A stretch of DNA of 64,000 nt from G963422275 sp963422275 (GTDB lineage Bacteria; Pseudomonadota; Alphaproteobacteria; Rhodobacterales; Rhodobacteraceae): contig OY729418.1 of the NCBI GenBank assembly GCA_963422275.1, positions 4,154,001 to 4,218,000 of the forward strand. The letters run 5' to 3'. Position 1 is the stretch's first letter. Every line of letters starts with the position of its first letter. Positions 55,181 to 63,314 of this stretch are shown here, in pieces. The position numbers were made by a program, and so were the translations under genes. The notes beneath the pieces were generated by a model. It saw nothing but the letters and a program-made list of their open reading frames with translations, had not been told where the DNA came from and did not search any database.

Positions 55181-56113
55181 TTGCATGTTCTTCTTGATGT
55201 AACTCTCCCGGTATTCCTGATCGTTGGCGCCGGATACCTTGCAGTCTGGCGCAAGATACTGACAAGCAAGGACATTTCGGGGTTGATGCGTTTCGCACAG
55301 GGCTTCGCTGTGCCTTGCCTTCTGTTCAGGGCAATTTCAGGCCTCGATCTCTCTATGGGTATCGATGCCGAGCTCTTCGCTTCGTTCTACACTGGGTCCA
55401 TCGCCTGCTTCATTCTGGGAGTGCTCGGTGCCCGCTACCTGTTTGGGCGAAGTGCCAAGCACTCTGTTGTCATAGGCTTCTCCGCGATGTTCGGAAATAC
55501 GGTACTGATCGGGCTTTCAATCGTTGGCCGTGCATACGGAGAGATGTCACTGTCCAGCAGTTATGCCATTGTCGCTCTGCACGCACCGTTTTGCTACCTC
55601 GTAGGCATAACTTCAATGGAACTGCTGATAAACCAAGGGGCAAGCGCCTCGGACACGGCGCGAAGAGTTTTGCAAGCAATGTTTCGAAACGCGATAATGG
55701 TGGGCATATTTTTAGGGTTCCTGTTCAATCTCCTGAACGTTCCGATTCCATCCGTCGTCGGCAACGCTCTCGACATGGCCGCACGCACAGCGCTGCCGGC
55801 TGCGTTGTTTGGACTGGGCGGTGTCTTGGTCCAATATCGTCCCGAAGGAGATGTCAGGGCAATCGCTTTGGTCTGCACACTATCCCTTCTGGTGCACCCC
55901 GCCATTTCCTGGCTTGTGTCGGTTAAGTTCCTCGAAATGGATCTGCACTCGTCAAGAAGTGTCATTGTGCTTGCGGCAATGGCACCAGGAATCAATGCAT
56001 ACATTTTTGCCAGCATGTACGCGGGCGCTCAGCGCGTGGCGGCCAGTGCGATTCTTGCCAGCACGGGCATATCCGTTCTAACCGCATCAGCATGGATTGT
56101 TGTCGTGGGCTGA
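55181..56113 (+). CDS. AEC-family transporter
   Basis: A membrane protein of 310 residues, likely with about 10 helices, of the auxin efflux carrier family that includes malonate and other carboxylate permeases. Seen: PVFLIVGAGYLAV at the start, the repeated hydrophobic segments, ARYLFGRSAKHSVVIGFSAMFGNTVLIGL with the family Asn, and the second repeat with ALGGVLVQY-like residues and a late MAPGINAYIFASMY. The start is probably TTG at 55181, right after the MBL gene. The substrate cannot be inferred. Confidence 0.9.
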   Translation: MHVLLDVTLPVFLIVGAGYLAVWRKILTSKDISGLMRFAQGFAVPCLLFRAISGLDLSMGIDAELFASFYTGSIACFILGVLGARYLFGRSAKHSVVIGFSAMFGNTVLIGLSIVGRAYGEMSLSSSYAIVALHAPFCYLVGITSMELLINQGASASDTARRVLQAMFRNAIMVGIFLGFLFNLLNVPIPSVVGNALDMAARTALPAALFGLGGVLVQYRPEGDVRAIALVCTLSLLVHPAISWLVSVKFLEMDLHSSRSVIVLAAMAPGINAYIFASMYAGAQRVAASAILASTGISVLTASAWIVVVG

Positions 56114-56247
56114 CGCTTCACCGACAAGGCCACCGGCAACTACGCCTTCAAAGCGGAGTTGCGGTCCAAAGGGATACTCTCTCGGAGTTTCGGACGCAGG
56201 TCTGCAACACTCACGCCCACAGGTCTTATTGTGCTGCGCTTTGGCTT

Positions 56248-56334
56248 TGGTGCGGTCGAGAAGACTCGAACTTCCACGGGTGTTACCCCACAGCGACCTC
56301 AACGCTGCGCGTCTACCAATTCCGCCACGACCGC
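56248..56334 (-). tRNA. tRNA-Leu (anticodon GAG)
   Basis: 87 bases including an encoded CCA. The acceptor stem GCGGTCG pairs with CGACCGC, the D arm has TGGTAGACGC, the anticodon loop TTGAGGT shows GAG, a long variable arm (TGGGGTAACACCCGT) marks a class II tRNA, and the T arm carries GTTCGAGTC. It reads CUC and CUU leucine codons. It lies antisense between the AEC transporter and lipB. Confidence 0.97.
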
Positions 56335-56492
56335 GATATTGGCGTCTAGCCCTATAAACGACACGCTGAAAAAAATGAAGCAAGAATCTGAAGCCCGCAG
56401 CAAGTTTGTCAGTTTGAAGGAAATCTCCCTTGAATCGTTTTTCGATTTGCCAGATTTCTTGTTCATTTCATGCAGGACTGGTAGCAGTTCGC

Positions 56493-57146
56493 ATGGTTGA
56501 ATGGGTTTACTCGCAACATCCCGTGGAATACGCGCTCGCTCTGAGAACAATGGAGTCACGCGTGGACAAGATCTCGGCTAACAAGGCGTCTGAGGCAGTT
56601 TGGTTGCTCGAGCATCCACCCATTTACACGGCCGGAACCAGTTCGGATGGCAAGGAGCTCACGCAACCCGACCGCTTCCCGGTTTACAAGGCAGGGCGCG
56701 GCGGAAGATACACTTACCACGGGCCAGGCCAGCGAGTCGTATACTTGATGTTGAATTTGAACCGGCGGGAGCGGGACATTCGAAAATTCACCCGTGATCT
56801 GGAAACTTGGTTGAAGCATGCTCTGGGCGAATTCGGAGTCAGGGGGGAGTCCAAGGCCGGACGAACCGGAATTTGGGTGGTAAATCGCGAGAACGGCCGT
56901 GAAGGCAAGATCGCGGCAATCGGCATCAGGGTTCGGAAATGGATCACGTGGCATGGGGTCTCGGTGAACGTCGCCCCCAACCTCGATCATTTTTCGGGCA
57001 TTGTTCCCTGCGGGATTGCGGACCATGGGGTAACCAGTCTTGCCGACATGGGGCTGAAAGTGTCCATGAACGAGATGGACAGGGCCCTAAGGCAACATTT
57101 CGAAGTGGTGTTCGCGCCGGATAGACATCAGATTGCCAATTCTTGA
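56493..57146 (+). CDS. lipB: Octanoyl-ACP:protein N-octanoyltransferase
   Basis: Transfers octanoate from acyl carrier protein to lipoyl domains, as in PdhB and PdhC encoded upstream. 217 residues from 56493; an earlier in-frame ATG at 56430 would add 21 residues of no obvious role. Seen: VWLLEHPPIYTAGTSS, GRGGRYTYHGPGQRVVYL, the catalytic Lys in KIAAIGIRVRKWITWHG and Cys in GIVPCGI near 172. It links functionally to the pdh operon although 37 kb away. Confidence 0.95.
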   Translation: MVEWVYSQHPVEYALALRTMESRVDKISANKASEAVWLLEHPPIYTAGTSSDGKELTQPDRFPVYKAGRGGRYTYHGPGQRVVYLMLNLNRRERDIRKFTRDLETWLKHALGEFGVRGESKAGRTGIWVVNRENGREGKIAAIGIRVRKWITWHGVSVNVAPNLDHFSGIVPCGIADHGVTSLADMGLKVSMNEMDRALRQHFEVVFAPDRHQIANS

Positions 57147-57346
57147 TGTTCGAACGGCTTGCTCGCATTCATCTGAACATTATCGGGGACCAAGGATTGG
57201 TTAGTGTTCTACACTTGGTCATGGGCATCCTTCACGACAAACAACGATGTTGAGAATCCGACACGGCTGATTTAAATGGGTGCAGAGTCCGTTCGTCGCG
57301 GATGCGCCAATAGCAATTAGCTGGAACCTTCGCCAAGAGGACCGCC

Positions 57347-59020
57347 ATGGCAGACACAACCGCCCACGCAGACCCGCATCAGGAGAAAAGCGGCTTTTTC
57401 ACCCGCTGGTTCATGTCCACAAACCACAAGGATATCGGCATTCTCTACATTGTGACCGCTTCGGTCGTTGGCTTCGTGTCGGTTTGCTTCACAGTCTTCA
57501 TGCGCATGGAGCTCATGGAGCCAGGCGTTCAGTACATGTGCGTCGAGGGAGCAAGCCTTGTCGCGGCGGCGGTGGAAAATTGCACGCCGAATGGTCACCT
57601 TTGGAACGTGTTGATAACAGGGCACGGGATCCTGATGATGTTCTTCGTCGTAATTCCCGCGCTGTTCGGTGGATTCGGAAACTATTTCATGCCGCTCATG
57701 ATCGGCGCTCCGGACATGGCGTTCCCGCGGCTCAACAATCTTAGCTACTGGATGTTCGTGGCTGGCTCCAGCCTCGCGGTCGCCTCGCTATTCGCGCCCG
57801 GTGGAAGTGGGCAGGCGGGGTCGGGAGTCGGATGGGTCCTATATGCCCCCCTATCAACCAGCGAACAGGGTTGGTCGATGGATCTCGCGATCTTTGCGGT
57901 TCACATGTCGGGCGCATCCTCCATCCTCGGCGCGATAAACATGATCACGACGTTTCTGAACATGCGAGCCCCAGGCATGACGCTCCACAAGACACCGCTG
58001 TTTGCATGGTCAATATTTGTTACTGGGTGGCTGATTCTACTCTCGCTCCCGGTGCTCGCGGGAGCCATCACCATGCTGCTAACTGATCGGAACTTCGGAA
58101 CGACATTCTTCGATGCTGCAGGCGGTGGCGATCCGATTCTCTATCAACACCTGCTCTGGTTCTTTGGCCATCCAGAAGTCTACATCATCATCGTGCCGGG
58201 GTTCGGAATCATTTCCCATGTCATATCGACATTCTCGCGCAAGCCGATTTTCGGATACCTTCCAATGGTCTATGCGATGGTGGCAATCGGCGCGCTCGGT
58301 TTTGTGGTTTGGGCACACCACATGTACACTGTCGGAATGAGCTTGACCCAGCAGTCGTATTTTATGCTGGCGACGATGGTCATCGCTGTGCCGACCGGCA
58401 TCAAAATGTTCTCGTGGATCGCTACCATGTGGGGCGGTTCCGTCGAATTCAAGACACCGATGCTTTGGGCGTTCGGATTCCTTTTTCTGTTCACGCTGGG
58501 CGGCGTTACGGGCATTGTCCTAAGCCAAGCGGGCGTCGACCGTGCTTACCATGACACCTACTATGTCGTTGCTCACTTCCATTACGTTATGTCGCTGGGC
58601 GCCGTATTTTGCATTTTCGCGGGCATCTACTACTGGATTGGCAAGATGTCAGGCCGGCAGTATCCCGAATGGGCTGGCAAACTGCATTTCTGGACAATGT
58701 TCATCGGCTCGAACCTGACCTTTTTCCCGCAGCACTTCCTCGGACGGCAGGGAATGCCGCGCCGGTATATCGACTATCCGGAGGCATTCGCGTTTTGGAA
58801 CGAGGTATCGTCTTACGGCGCATTCCTTTCGTTCGCTTCGTTTCTGTTCTTCATCGGCGTCGTCTTCTACACGCTCGTGGCTGGAAAACGCGTTGACGAT
58901 CCTGCCTACTGGGGTGCGCATGCCGATACAATGGAGTGGACATTGCCCAATCCACCGCCGCAGCATACATTCGAGACTCTTCCGACACCTGCAGTCTGGG
59001 AACGCCAAGTGCAGCATTAA
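57347..59020 (+). CDS. ctaD: Cytochrome c oxidase subunit I (aa3 type)
   Basis: The catalytic subunit of terminal oxidase, reducing oxygen and pumping protons. 557 residues with 12 predicted helices. Seen: FMSTNHKDIGILYI at the start, heme/copper ligands in GHGILMMFF, WFFGHPEVYIIIVPGFG with the Tyr-His cross-link histidine, AHHMYTVG, and YYVVAHFHYVMSLG near the heme a3 site. It stands alone; ctaC and ctaE are not in the window, as in many alphaproteobacteria. A 200-base upstream gap should contain its promoter. Confidence 0.97.
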   Translation: MADTTAHADPHQEKSGFFTRWFMSTNHKDIGILYIVTASVVGFVSVCFTVFMRMELMEPGVQYMCVEGASLVAAAVENCTPNGHLWNVLITGHGILMMFFVVIPALFGGFGNYFMPLMIGAPDMAFPRLNNLSYWMFVAGSSLAVASLFAPGGSGQAGSGVGWVLYAPLSTSEQGWSMDLAIFAVHMSGASSILGAINMITTFLNMRAPGMTLHKTPLFAWSIFVTGWLILLSLPVLAGAITMLLTDRNFGTTFFDAAGGGDPILYQHLLWFFGHPEVYIIIVPGFGIISHVISTFSRKPIFGYLPMVYAMVAIGALGFVVWAHHMYTVGMSLTQQSYFMLATMVIAVPTGIKMFSWIATMWGGSVEFKTPMLWAFGFLFLFTLGGVTGIVLSQAGVDRAYHDTYYVVAHFHYVMSLGAVFCIFAGIYYWIGKMSGRQYPEWAGKLHFWTMFIGSNLTFFPQHFLGRQGMPRRYIDYPEAFAFWNEVSSYGAFLSFASFLFFIGVVFYTLVAGKRVDDPAYWGAHADTMEWTLPNPPPQHTFETLPTPAVWERQVQH

Positions 59021-59115
59021 ATGGTGATTAGAAGAGAAAGACGGGTCGTCTGCCCCTAAGCATCATGCCCAATTTTGAGGCTGGGAACCTGTCCGAGCAA
59101 AGTGTCAAAAAATTG

Positions 59116-59211
59116 CTAAAATATTGAAGTATAAGGTTTTTTATCTTTCTCAAAATACAAAGACATGTTGAATGAATCACTTAGACCAAATGCTGGGATA
59201 GGCTCCTAGCA
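59116..59211 (+). repeat. Degenerate repeat, copy B
   Basis: Matches blocks of 42445-42530 in order: AAAATACAAA, ACATG, AATCACTTAG, AATGCT-GGA and CTAGCA. It sits between ctaD and the end of yqeY and overlaps the yqeY stop codon by six bases. Function unknown. Confidence 0.35.
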
Positions 59212-59658
59212 GAGGTGCCGATCAACGAAACTCCGAACCTTGGAAAAGTCCATCTGCCCTCGGTACTTGGATCTGAGCACCTCCATGACTCGGCCCTTGT
59301 CGCGAATTCCCGTCGCGCCGATTTCGCTGATCGTGTCGTCGACAGCTTTCGCGACCTCCTCGCTAGTCAACTGGCGAGGAAGCAAGTCCCTTAGCATCGA
59401 GATTTCAGCCTGCTCACGTTCCGCTACGGCAACCTGCCCATGCTCGTAGTTGCTAGCGGCCGAGGACTCCCTGTGGCGAATCATCCGGTTAATGATCGCG
59501 AGGATTGAAACGTCCGACGCGCCTTCCGGTTTCCCTGCTGCACGCACGGAACTGTCCTGATCGACAATCGCAGCCCGGATAAGGCGAAGTATCGCCAACT
59601 TAGGTAGGTCGTTCTTTTCCAAAGCATCTCGGAAAGCTTCAGTAATCCGATCTCGCAT
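59206..59658 (-). CDS. yqeY: GatB/YqeY-domain protein
   Basis: 150 residues from the ATG at 59658, giving the family start MRDRITEAFRDALEKNDLPKLAILR-type pattern; a longer in-frame start at 59727 is unlikely. YqeY proteins resemble the GatB tail domain that aids tRNA-dependent amidation, but here act alone with uncertain function. Seen: the helical repeats, RNRMIRHRESSA-like segment and LPRQLTSEEVAKAV. It is divergent from carA; an IS427-type element now lies between them. Confidence 0.9.
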   Translation of the reverse strand: MRDRITEAFRDALEKNDLPKLAILRLIRAAIVDQDSSVRAAGKPEGASDVSILAIINRMIRHRESSAASNYEHGQVAVAEREQAEISMLRDLLPRQLTSEEVAKAVDDTISEIGATGIRDKGRVMEVLRSKYRGQMDFSKVRSFVDRHLC

Positions 59659-59844
59659 ATTTCGACCTGCAGTCCGCCGCATCGTGGCAATGACACAAGC
59701 AATACATTCCTCCATCGAGAATTTCAAGATATCACCTTCGCATGTTCTGGGTTTGGCAGCTCTTCCTTTGCGCGTTCAACAGATTGGCGGTAGCCTCGCC
59801 CTTCCGCTACCCCGCGAATCAAGCAAGAAATTTGCGGTGGCTAG

Positions 59845-60665
59845 GTTGTGTACTCATAAAGGGAAAAGGGATTTTCTTTCCGGCTCTGACGTGATTCAAG
59901 CTTCCAAACAGTGGGAGATTGAGGATGCGGAATGGGCGATCATCTCGCCGTTGCCGCCTGACAAGCCGCGGGGCGTTCCGCGGGTGGACGACCGGCGGGC
60001 GATCAGCGGGATCTTTCACATCCTGCGCACCGGCACGCCGTGGCGCGACCTTCCGCAACGCTGCGGGCCGCATGCGACAGTCTGCAACCGCTGCAACCGC
60101 TGGGCCAGGCAAGGGGTGCGGGAGTGCCTGTTCGGGGCGCTGGCGACGGGCTCGCCGGGATCTCTTCATCTCCTCGACACCTCGGTGGTGCGCGCCCACC
60201 AGCACGCCGCGGGCGGAAAAAAGGGGGTCCGGACCACGCCATCAGACGCTCGCGAGGCGGGCTGAGCACCAAAATCCACGTCGTCGTCGACGGCCCTGGC
60301 CTGCCGCGCCGCTTCGCGCTCACCCCGGGCCAAGCCTCCGACAAGGCTGCCGTGCTGGCCCTGCTTGACGGCCTTGAGCCGGCCCGGGACACCGTCGCTG
60401 ACCGCGGCTGCGACGCCCGCGCCATCCTCAAGCTCATTGCCGACCATGGCTCTTGCCCCCACATCCCGACCCAACGGGACCGCCGGGAGCGGCGCTCCGC
60501 ATCCCATCACCTGTACCGCCAACGCAACCACGTCGAACGCTTCTTCAACAAGCTCAAGCACTTCCGAGGCATCGCGACCCGCGATCACAAGCTCGCAAGA
60601 AACTTCCTCGCCGCAATCGCCCTCGCCTGCATCCGTCTCTGGATCAAAATCAATGAGTACACAAC
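59845..60665 (+). mobile_element. IS427-type (IS5-family) element, intact
   Basis: 821 bases with inverted repeats GTTGTGTACTCAT and ATGAGTACACAAC. CTAG on each side (59841-59844 and 60666-60669) is the target duplication. It holds a two-frame transposase with a frameshift site. It inserted between the divergent yqeY and carA genes, so it may have moved or supplied promoter sequences. Confidence 0.9.
59891..60265 (+). CDS. IS427-type transposase, OrfA
   Basis: The N-terminal part of the transposase, about 124 codons from GTG at 59891. It reads EDAEWAIISPLPPDKPRGVP then RVDDRRAISGIFHILRTG, SLHLLDTSVVRAHQHA with the first catalytic Asp, and ends in frame 0 after AAGGKKGVRTTPSDAREAG. The slippery run AAAAAAG (60217-60223) followed by GGGG allows a -1 shift into the second frame, as known for this group. 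Confidence 0.85.
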   Translation: MIQASKQWEIEDAEWAIISPLPPDKPRGVPRVDDRRAISGIFHILRTGTPWRDLPQRCGPHATVCNRCNRWARQGVRECLFGALATGSPGSLHLLDTSVVRAHQHAAGGKKGVRTTPSDAREAG

Positions 60666-60669
60666 CTAG
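60223..60669 (+). CDS. IS427-type transposase, OrfB (joined by -1 frameshift)
   Basis: After a -1 shift at A6-G5 (60217-60227) translation continues as GGPDHAIRRSRGGLSTKIH, then VVDGPGLPRRFALTPGQASD, TVADRGCDARAI with the second Asp, HIPTQRDR and HVERFFNKLKHFRGIATRD with the catalytic Glu, ending INEYTT. Its TAG stop (60667-60669) lies in the CTAG target duplication outside the inverted repeat. The open frame overlaps OrfA from 60040 but only the shifted part belongs to it. Confidence 0.85.
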   Translation, partial: GGPDHAIRRSRGGLSTKIHVVVDGPGLPRRFALTPGQASDKAAVLALLDGLEPARDTVADRGCDARAILKLIADHGSCPHIPTQRDRRERRSASHHLYRQRNHVERFFNKLKHFRGIATRDHKLARNFLAAIALACIRLWIKINEYTT

Positions 60670-60951
60670 TCCATTTCGTACAGCGAGGTACCGGAACTAT
60701 AGTGACCTCAGCATTCCCCAAAGCTCGCTGAACTTGGTGCATGGCCTGCCCTACCGCATTGTCTCGATCAGGCCCCAACGTCGCACCGATCGAAACGTTG
60801 ATCTGCTGCCTGCCATGTTCATCGAGGTCAACATTCTTCAAGATTTGGGCTTTGCGAGTTCAATTCACGGCCACGCGCGAACATTTTCGGTTTCTGCTTT
60901 CGTTCAAATTGGCTATTCGGTGACCGCATCAAAAACTCTGGCCTGAATGCT
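60670..60951. other. carA upstream region
   Basis: 282 bases between the IS427-type element and carA. Short frames on both strands look accidental. It should hold the carA promoter unless the element displaced it. No leader peptide or known riboswitch was recognised. Confidence 0.35.
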
Positions 60952-62130
60952 GTGACATCCGTCGAATCACGACAATTCCCTGTTTCAATGCCGACGGCTT
61001 GCCTTCGATTGGCGGACGGTTCGCTACTTTACGGATCGGGTTTCGGCGCTAAAGGTTATGCGGCTGGCGAAGTCTGTTTCAACACTTCGATGACTGGGTA
61101 CCAAGAAATAATGACCGATCCTTCCTATGCCGGTCAAATCGTGACTTTTACTTTTCCCCATATCGGAATCGTTGGATTCAATCATGAGGACAACGAATCG
61201 CGAAGCCCGACGGCTGCCGGCTTGATCGTTAAATGGAAGTCACAAGACATGTCGAACTGGCGAGCAAGCAAGGGCCTTTCCGATTGGCTAGAAGAAAGGG
61301 GTCGGATAGGAATTGGCGGCATCGATACTCGCCGATTGACCCGGTCCATCCGCAGGCTTGGCGCATCAAATGCAGTGATTGCACATTTCTCCGATGGGGA
61401 CTTGGACCTTGCCCAGCTAAAGACTGAAGCCGAGGGTTATCCGGGAATTGAGGGAGTGGATCTCGCGAAATCGGTGTCTTGCTCTGAACCGTACGAATGG
61501 AATTGCAAACGGTGGAAATGGGACAAGGGGTATACGACCGAAAGCGATGGCGAGCTCAGGGTCGCCGCGATCGATTACGGGGCTAAAAGGAGCATCCTGC
61601 GTTGCCTTGCCTCGCTGGGCTGTAAAGTGAGAGTGTTTCCTGCCACCTCACGCGCCGTCGACATTCTATGGTGGGAACCGGACGGTGTGTTTCTCTCAAA
61701 CGGCCCTGGCGACCCGTCGGCAACTGGCCAGTACGCGATTCCCACAATTCATGAGATACTCAAGAAATCGGATATTCCAGTATTCGGGATCTGCCTGGGG
61801 CATCAACTGCTCGCCCTCGCCTTGGGCGGGCGCACAGTGAAGATGAACCATGGTCACCATGGAGCGAACCACCCGGTAAAGGATCTTGAAACCTGCAAGG
61901 TGGAGATCACGTCAATGAACCACGGCTTTGCGGTTGAAACGGCATCCCTTCCGGACGGCGTGATCGAGACCCACCGGTCTCTGTTCGACGGGTCGAACTG
62001 CGGAATCAGAATGACCGAACGACGTGCATTCTCGGTGCAATTTCATCCTGAGGCCAGTCCCGGACCTCAGGACAGCTTTTACCTCTTTCAACGCTTTGTC
62101 GACTCAATGCGAAACACGAGATCGACGTGA
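60952..62130 (+). CDS. carA: Carbamoyl-phosphate synthase small subunit
   Basis: The glutamine amidotransferase subunit, passing ammonia to CarB for arginine and pyrimidine synthesis. 392 residues from GTG at 60952 (ATG at 60988 is an alternative). Seen: N-terminal ACLRLADGSLLYGSGFGAKG, FNTSMTGYQEI and GGIDTRRLTRSIR. The class I glutaminase domain has the nucleophile Cys in FGICLGHQLLALALGG near 281 and His-Glu in VQFHPEASPGPQDS near 365. carB is not in the window. Confidence 0.96.
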   Translation: MTSVESRQFPVSMPTACLRLADGSLLYGSGFGAKGYAAGEVCFNTSMTGYQEIMTDPSYAGQIVTFTFPHIGIVGFNHEDNESRSPTAAGLIVKWKSQDMSNWRASKGLSDWLEERGRIGIGGIDTRRLTRSIRRLGASNAVIAHFSDGDLDLAQLKTEAEGYPGIEGVDLAKSVSCSEPYEWNCKRWKWDKGYTTESDGELRVAAIDYGAKRSILRCLASLGCKVRVFPATSRAVDILWWEPDGVFLSNGPGDPSATGQYAIPTIHEILKKSDIPVFGICLGHQLLALALGGRTVKMNHGHHGANHPVKDLETCKVEITSMNHGFAVETASLPDGVIETHRSLFDGSNCGIRMTERRAFSVQFHPEASPGPQDSFYLFQRFVDSMRNTRST

Positions 62131-62151
62131 GCATACCGAATGCGAACGGAA

Positions 62152-63174
62152 TTAGTTGCGTTCCTGGTCAACGAGCTTACCGGCAGAGATCCATGGCATC
62201 ATTTCCCGCAACTTGACGCCGGTCTCCTCGATCAGGTGGGCGTCATTGACCTTCCGCGTGGCTTTAAATGATGGTTGTCCGACCGCACATTCCTGCATCC
62301 ATCCAGACACGAATTTTCCGGATTGGATATCCTTGAGAACCTCGCGCATTCGACTCTTTGTTTCCTCATAGGGAATAACTCTTGGACCGGAAACATATTC
62401 ACCGTACTCGGCTGTGTTGGAGATCGAATAGTTCATGTTGGCGACACCGCCTTCGTAAATCAGGTCGACAATGAGTTTCACTTCATGCAGGCACTCGAAA
62501 TATGCCATCTCCGGCGCGTATCCGGCATCGACAAGAACCTCGAAACCGCAGCGTATGAGTTCCACGATTCCGCCGCAAAGAACAGTCTGCTCGCCAAACA
62601 AGTCGGTTTCGCACTCCTCCTTGAAATCGGTCTCGATGATGCCCGACCGCCCGCCGCCGATCGCTGAGCAGTATGACAGCGCGACCTCTCGAGCCAGCCC
62701 CGTCGCGTCGTTTTGCACCGCGACAAGACACGGAACCCCGCCGCCCTTCTGAAACTCCGCGCGTACTGTATGGCCCGGACCTTTCGGAGCCATCATGATG
62801 ACATCCACGCCCGGCTTAGGATCGATCAGTTTAAAATGGATGTTCAGCCCGTGGGCGAAGGCGATGGCTGCTCCCTGCCGAATGTTGTCCCTGACATGGT
62901 TGCGGTAGGTTTGCGCCTGCAGTTCGTCGGGCATTGAGAACATGATCAGATCGCACCACGCAGCAGCGTCTGAAATTCCCATCACGTCAAGGCCTTCCGC
63001 TTTCGCCTTATTTGCTGACGGAGAACCCTCACGTAGCGCGACCGTGATGTTGCGGGCTCCTGAATCACGCAAATTCAAGGCATGTGCATGACCTTGGGAC
63101 CCGTACCCTAGAATGGCGACCCTCCGGTCCTTGATGAGATTAAGGTCGCAGTCATGATCATAGTATACGCGCAT
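62152..63174 (-). CDS. ilvC: Ketol-acid reductoisomerase
   Basis: NADPH-dependent enzyme of valine, leucine and isoleucine synthesis. 340 residues, class I. The start at 63174 has GGAGG 5 bases upstream; an in-frame longer start at 63285 is not needed. Seen: MRVYYDHDCDLNLIKDRRVA, the cofactor motif ILGYGSQGHAHALNLRDSG near 20, MMAPKGPGHTVRAEF near 130, and metal-binding DLFGEQTVLCGG near 193 followed by EVKLIVDLIYEGG. It converges on carA with 21 bases between the stops. Confidence 0.97.
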   Translation of the reverse strand: MRVYYDHDCDLNLIKDRRVAILGYGSQGHAHALNLRDSGARNITVALREGSPSANKAKAEGLDVMGISDAAAWCDLIMFSMPDELQAQTYRNHVRDNIRQGAAIAFAHGLNIHFKLIDPKPGVDVIMMAPKGPGHTVRAEFQKGGGVPCLVAVQNDATGLAREVALSYCSAIGGGRSGIIETDFKEECETDLFGEQTVLCGGIVELIRCGFEVLVDAGYAPEMAYFECLHEVKLIVDLIYEGGVANMNYSISNTAEYGEYVSGPRVIPYEETKSRMREVLKDIQSGKFVSGWMQECAVGQPSFKATRKVNDAHLIEETGVKLREMMPWISAGKLVDQERN

Positions 63175-63314
63175 TTGTTCCTCCAATTTGGTGTTCGACG
63201 CCTTCACGGCAGGCACGGTGAATGATTTTCGTTGCAAGTGGCACCTTCTAAGGGAATCGATGAAAGTTTCAATCGAGTTGTTCACGGTGCTTGTCGCGAC
63301 ATTGCTCCTTGGCT

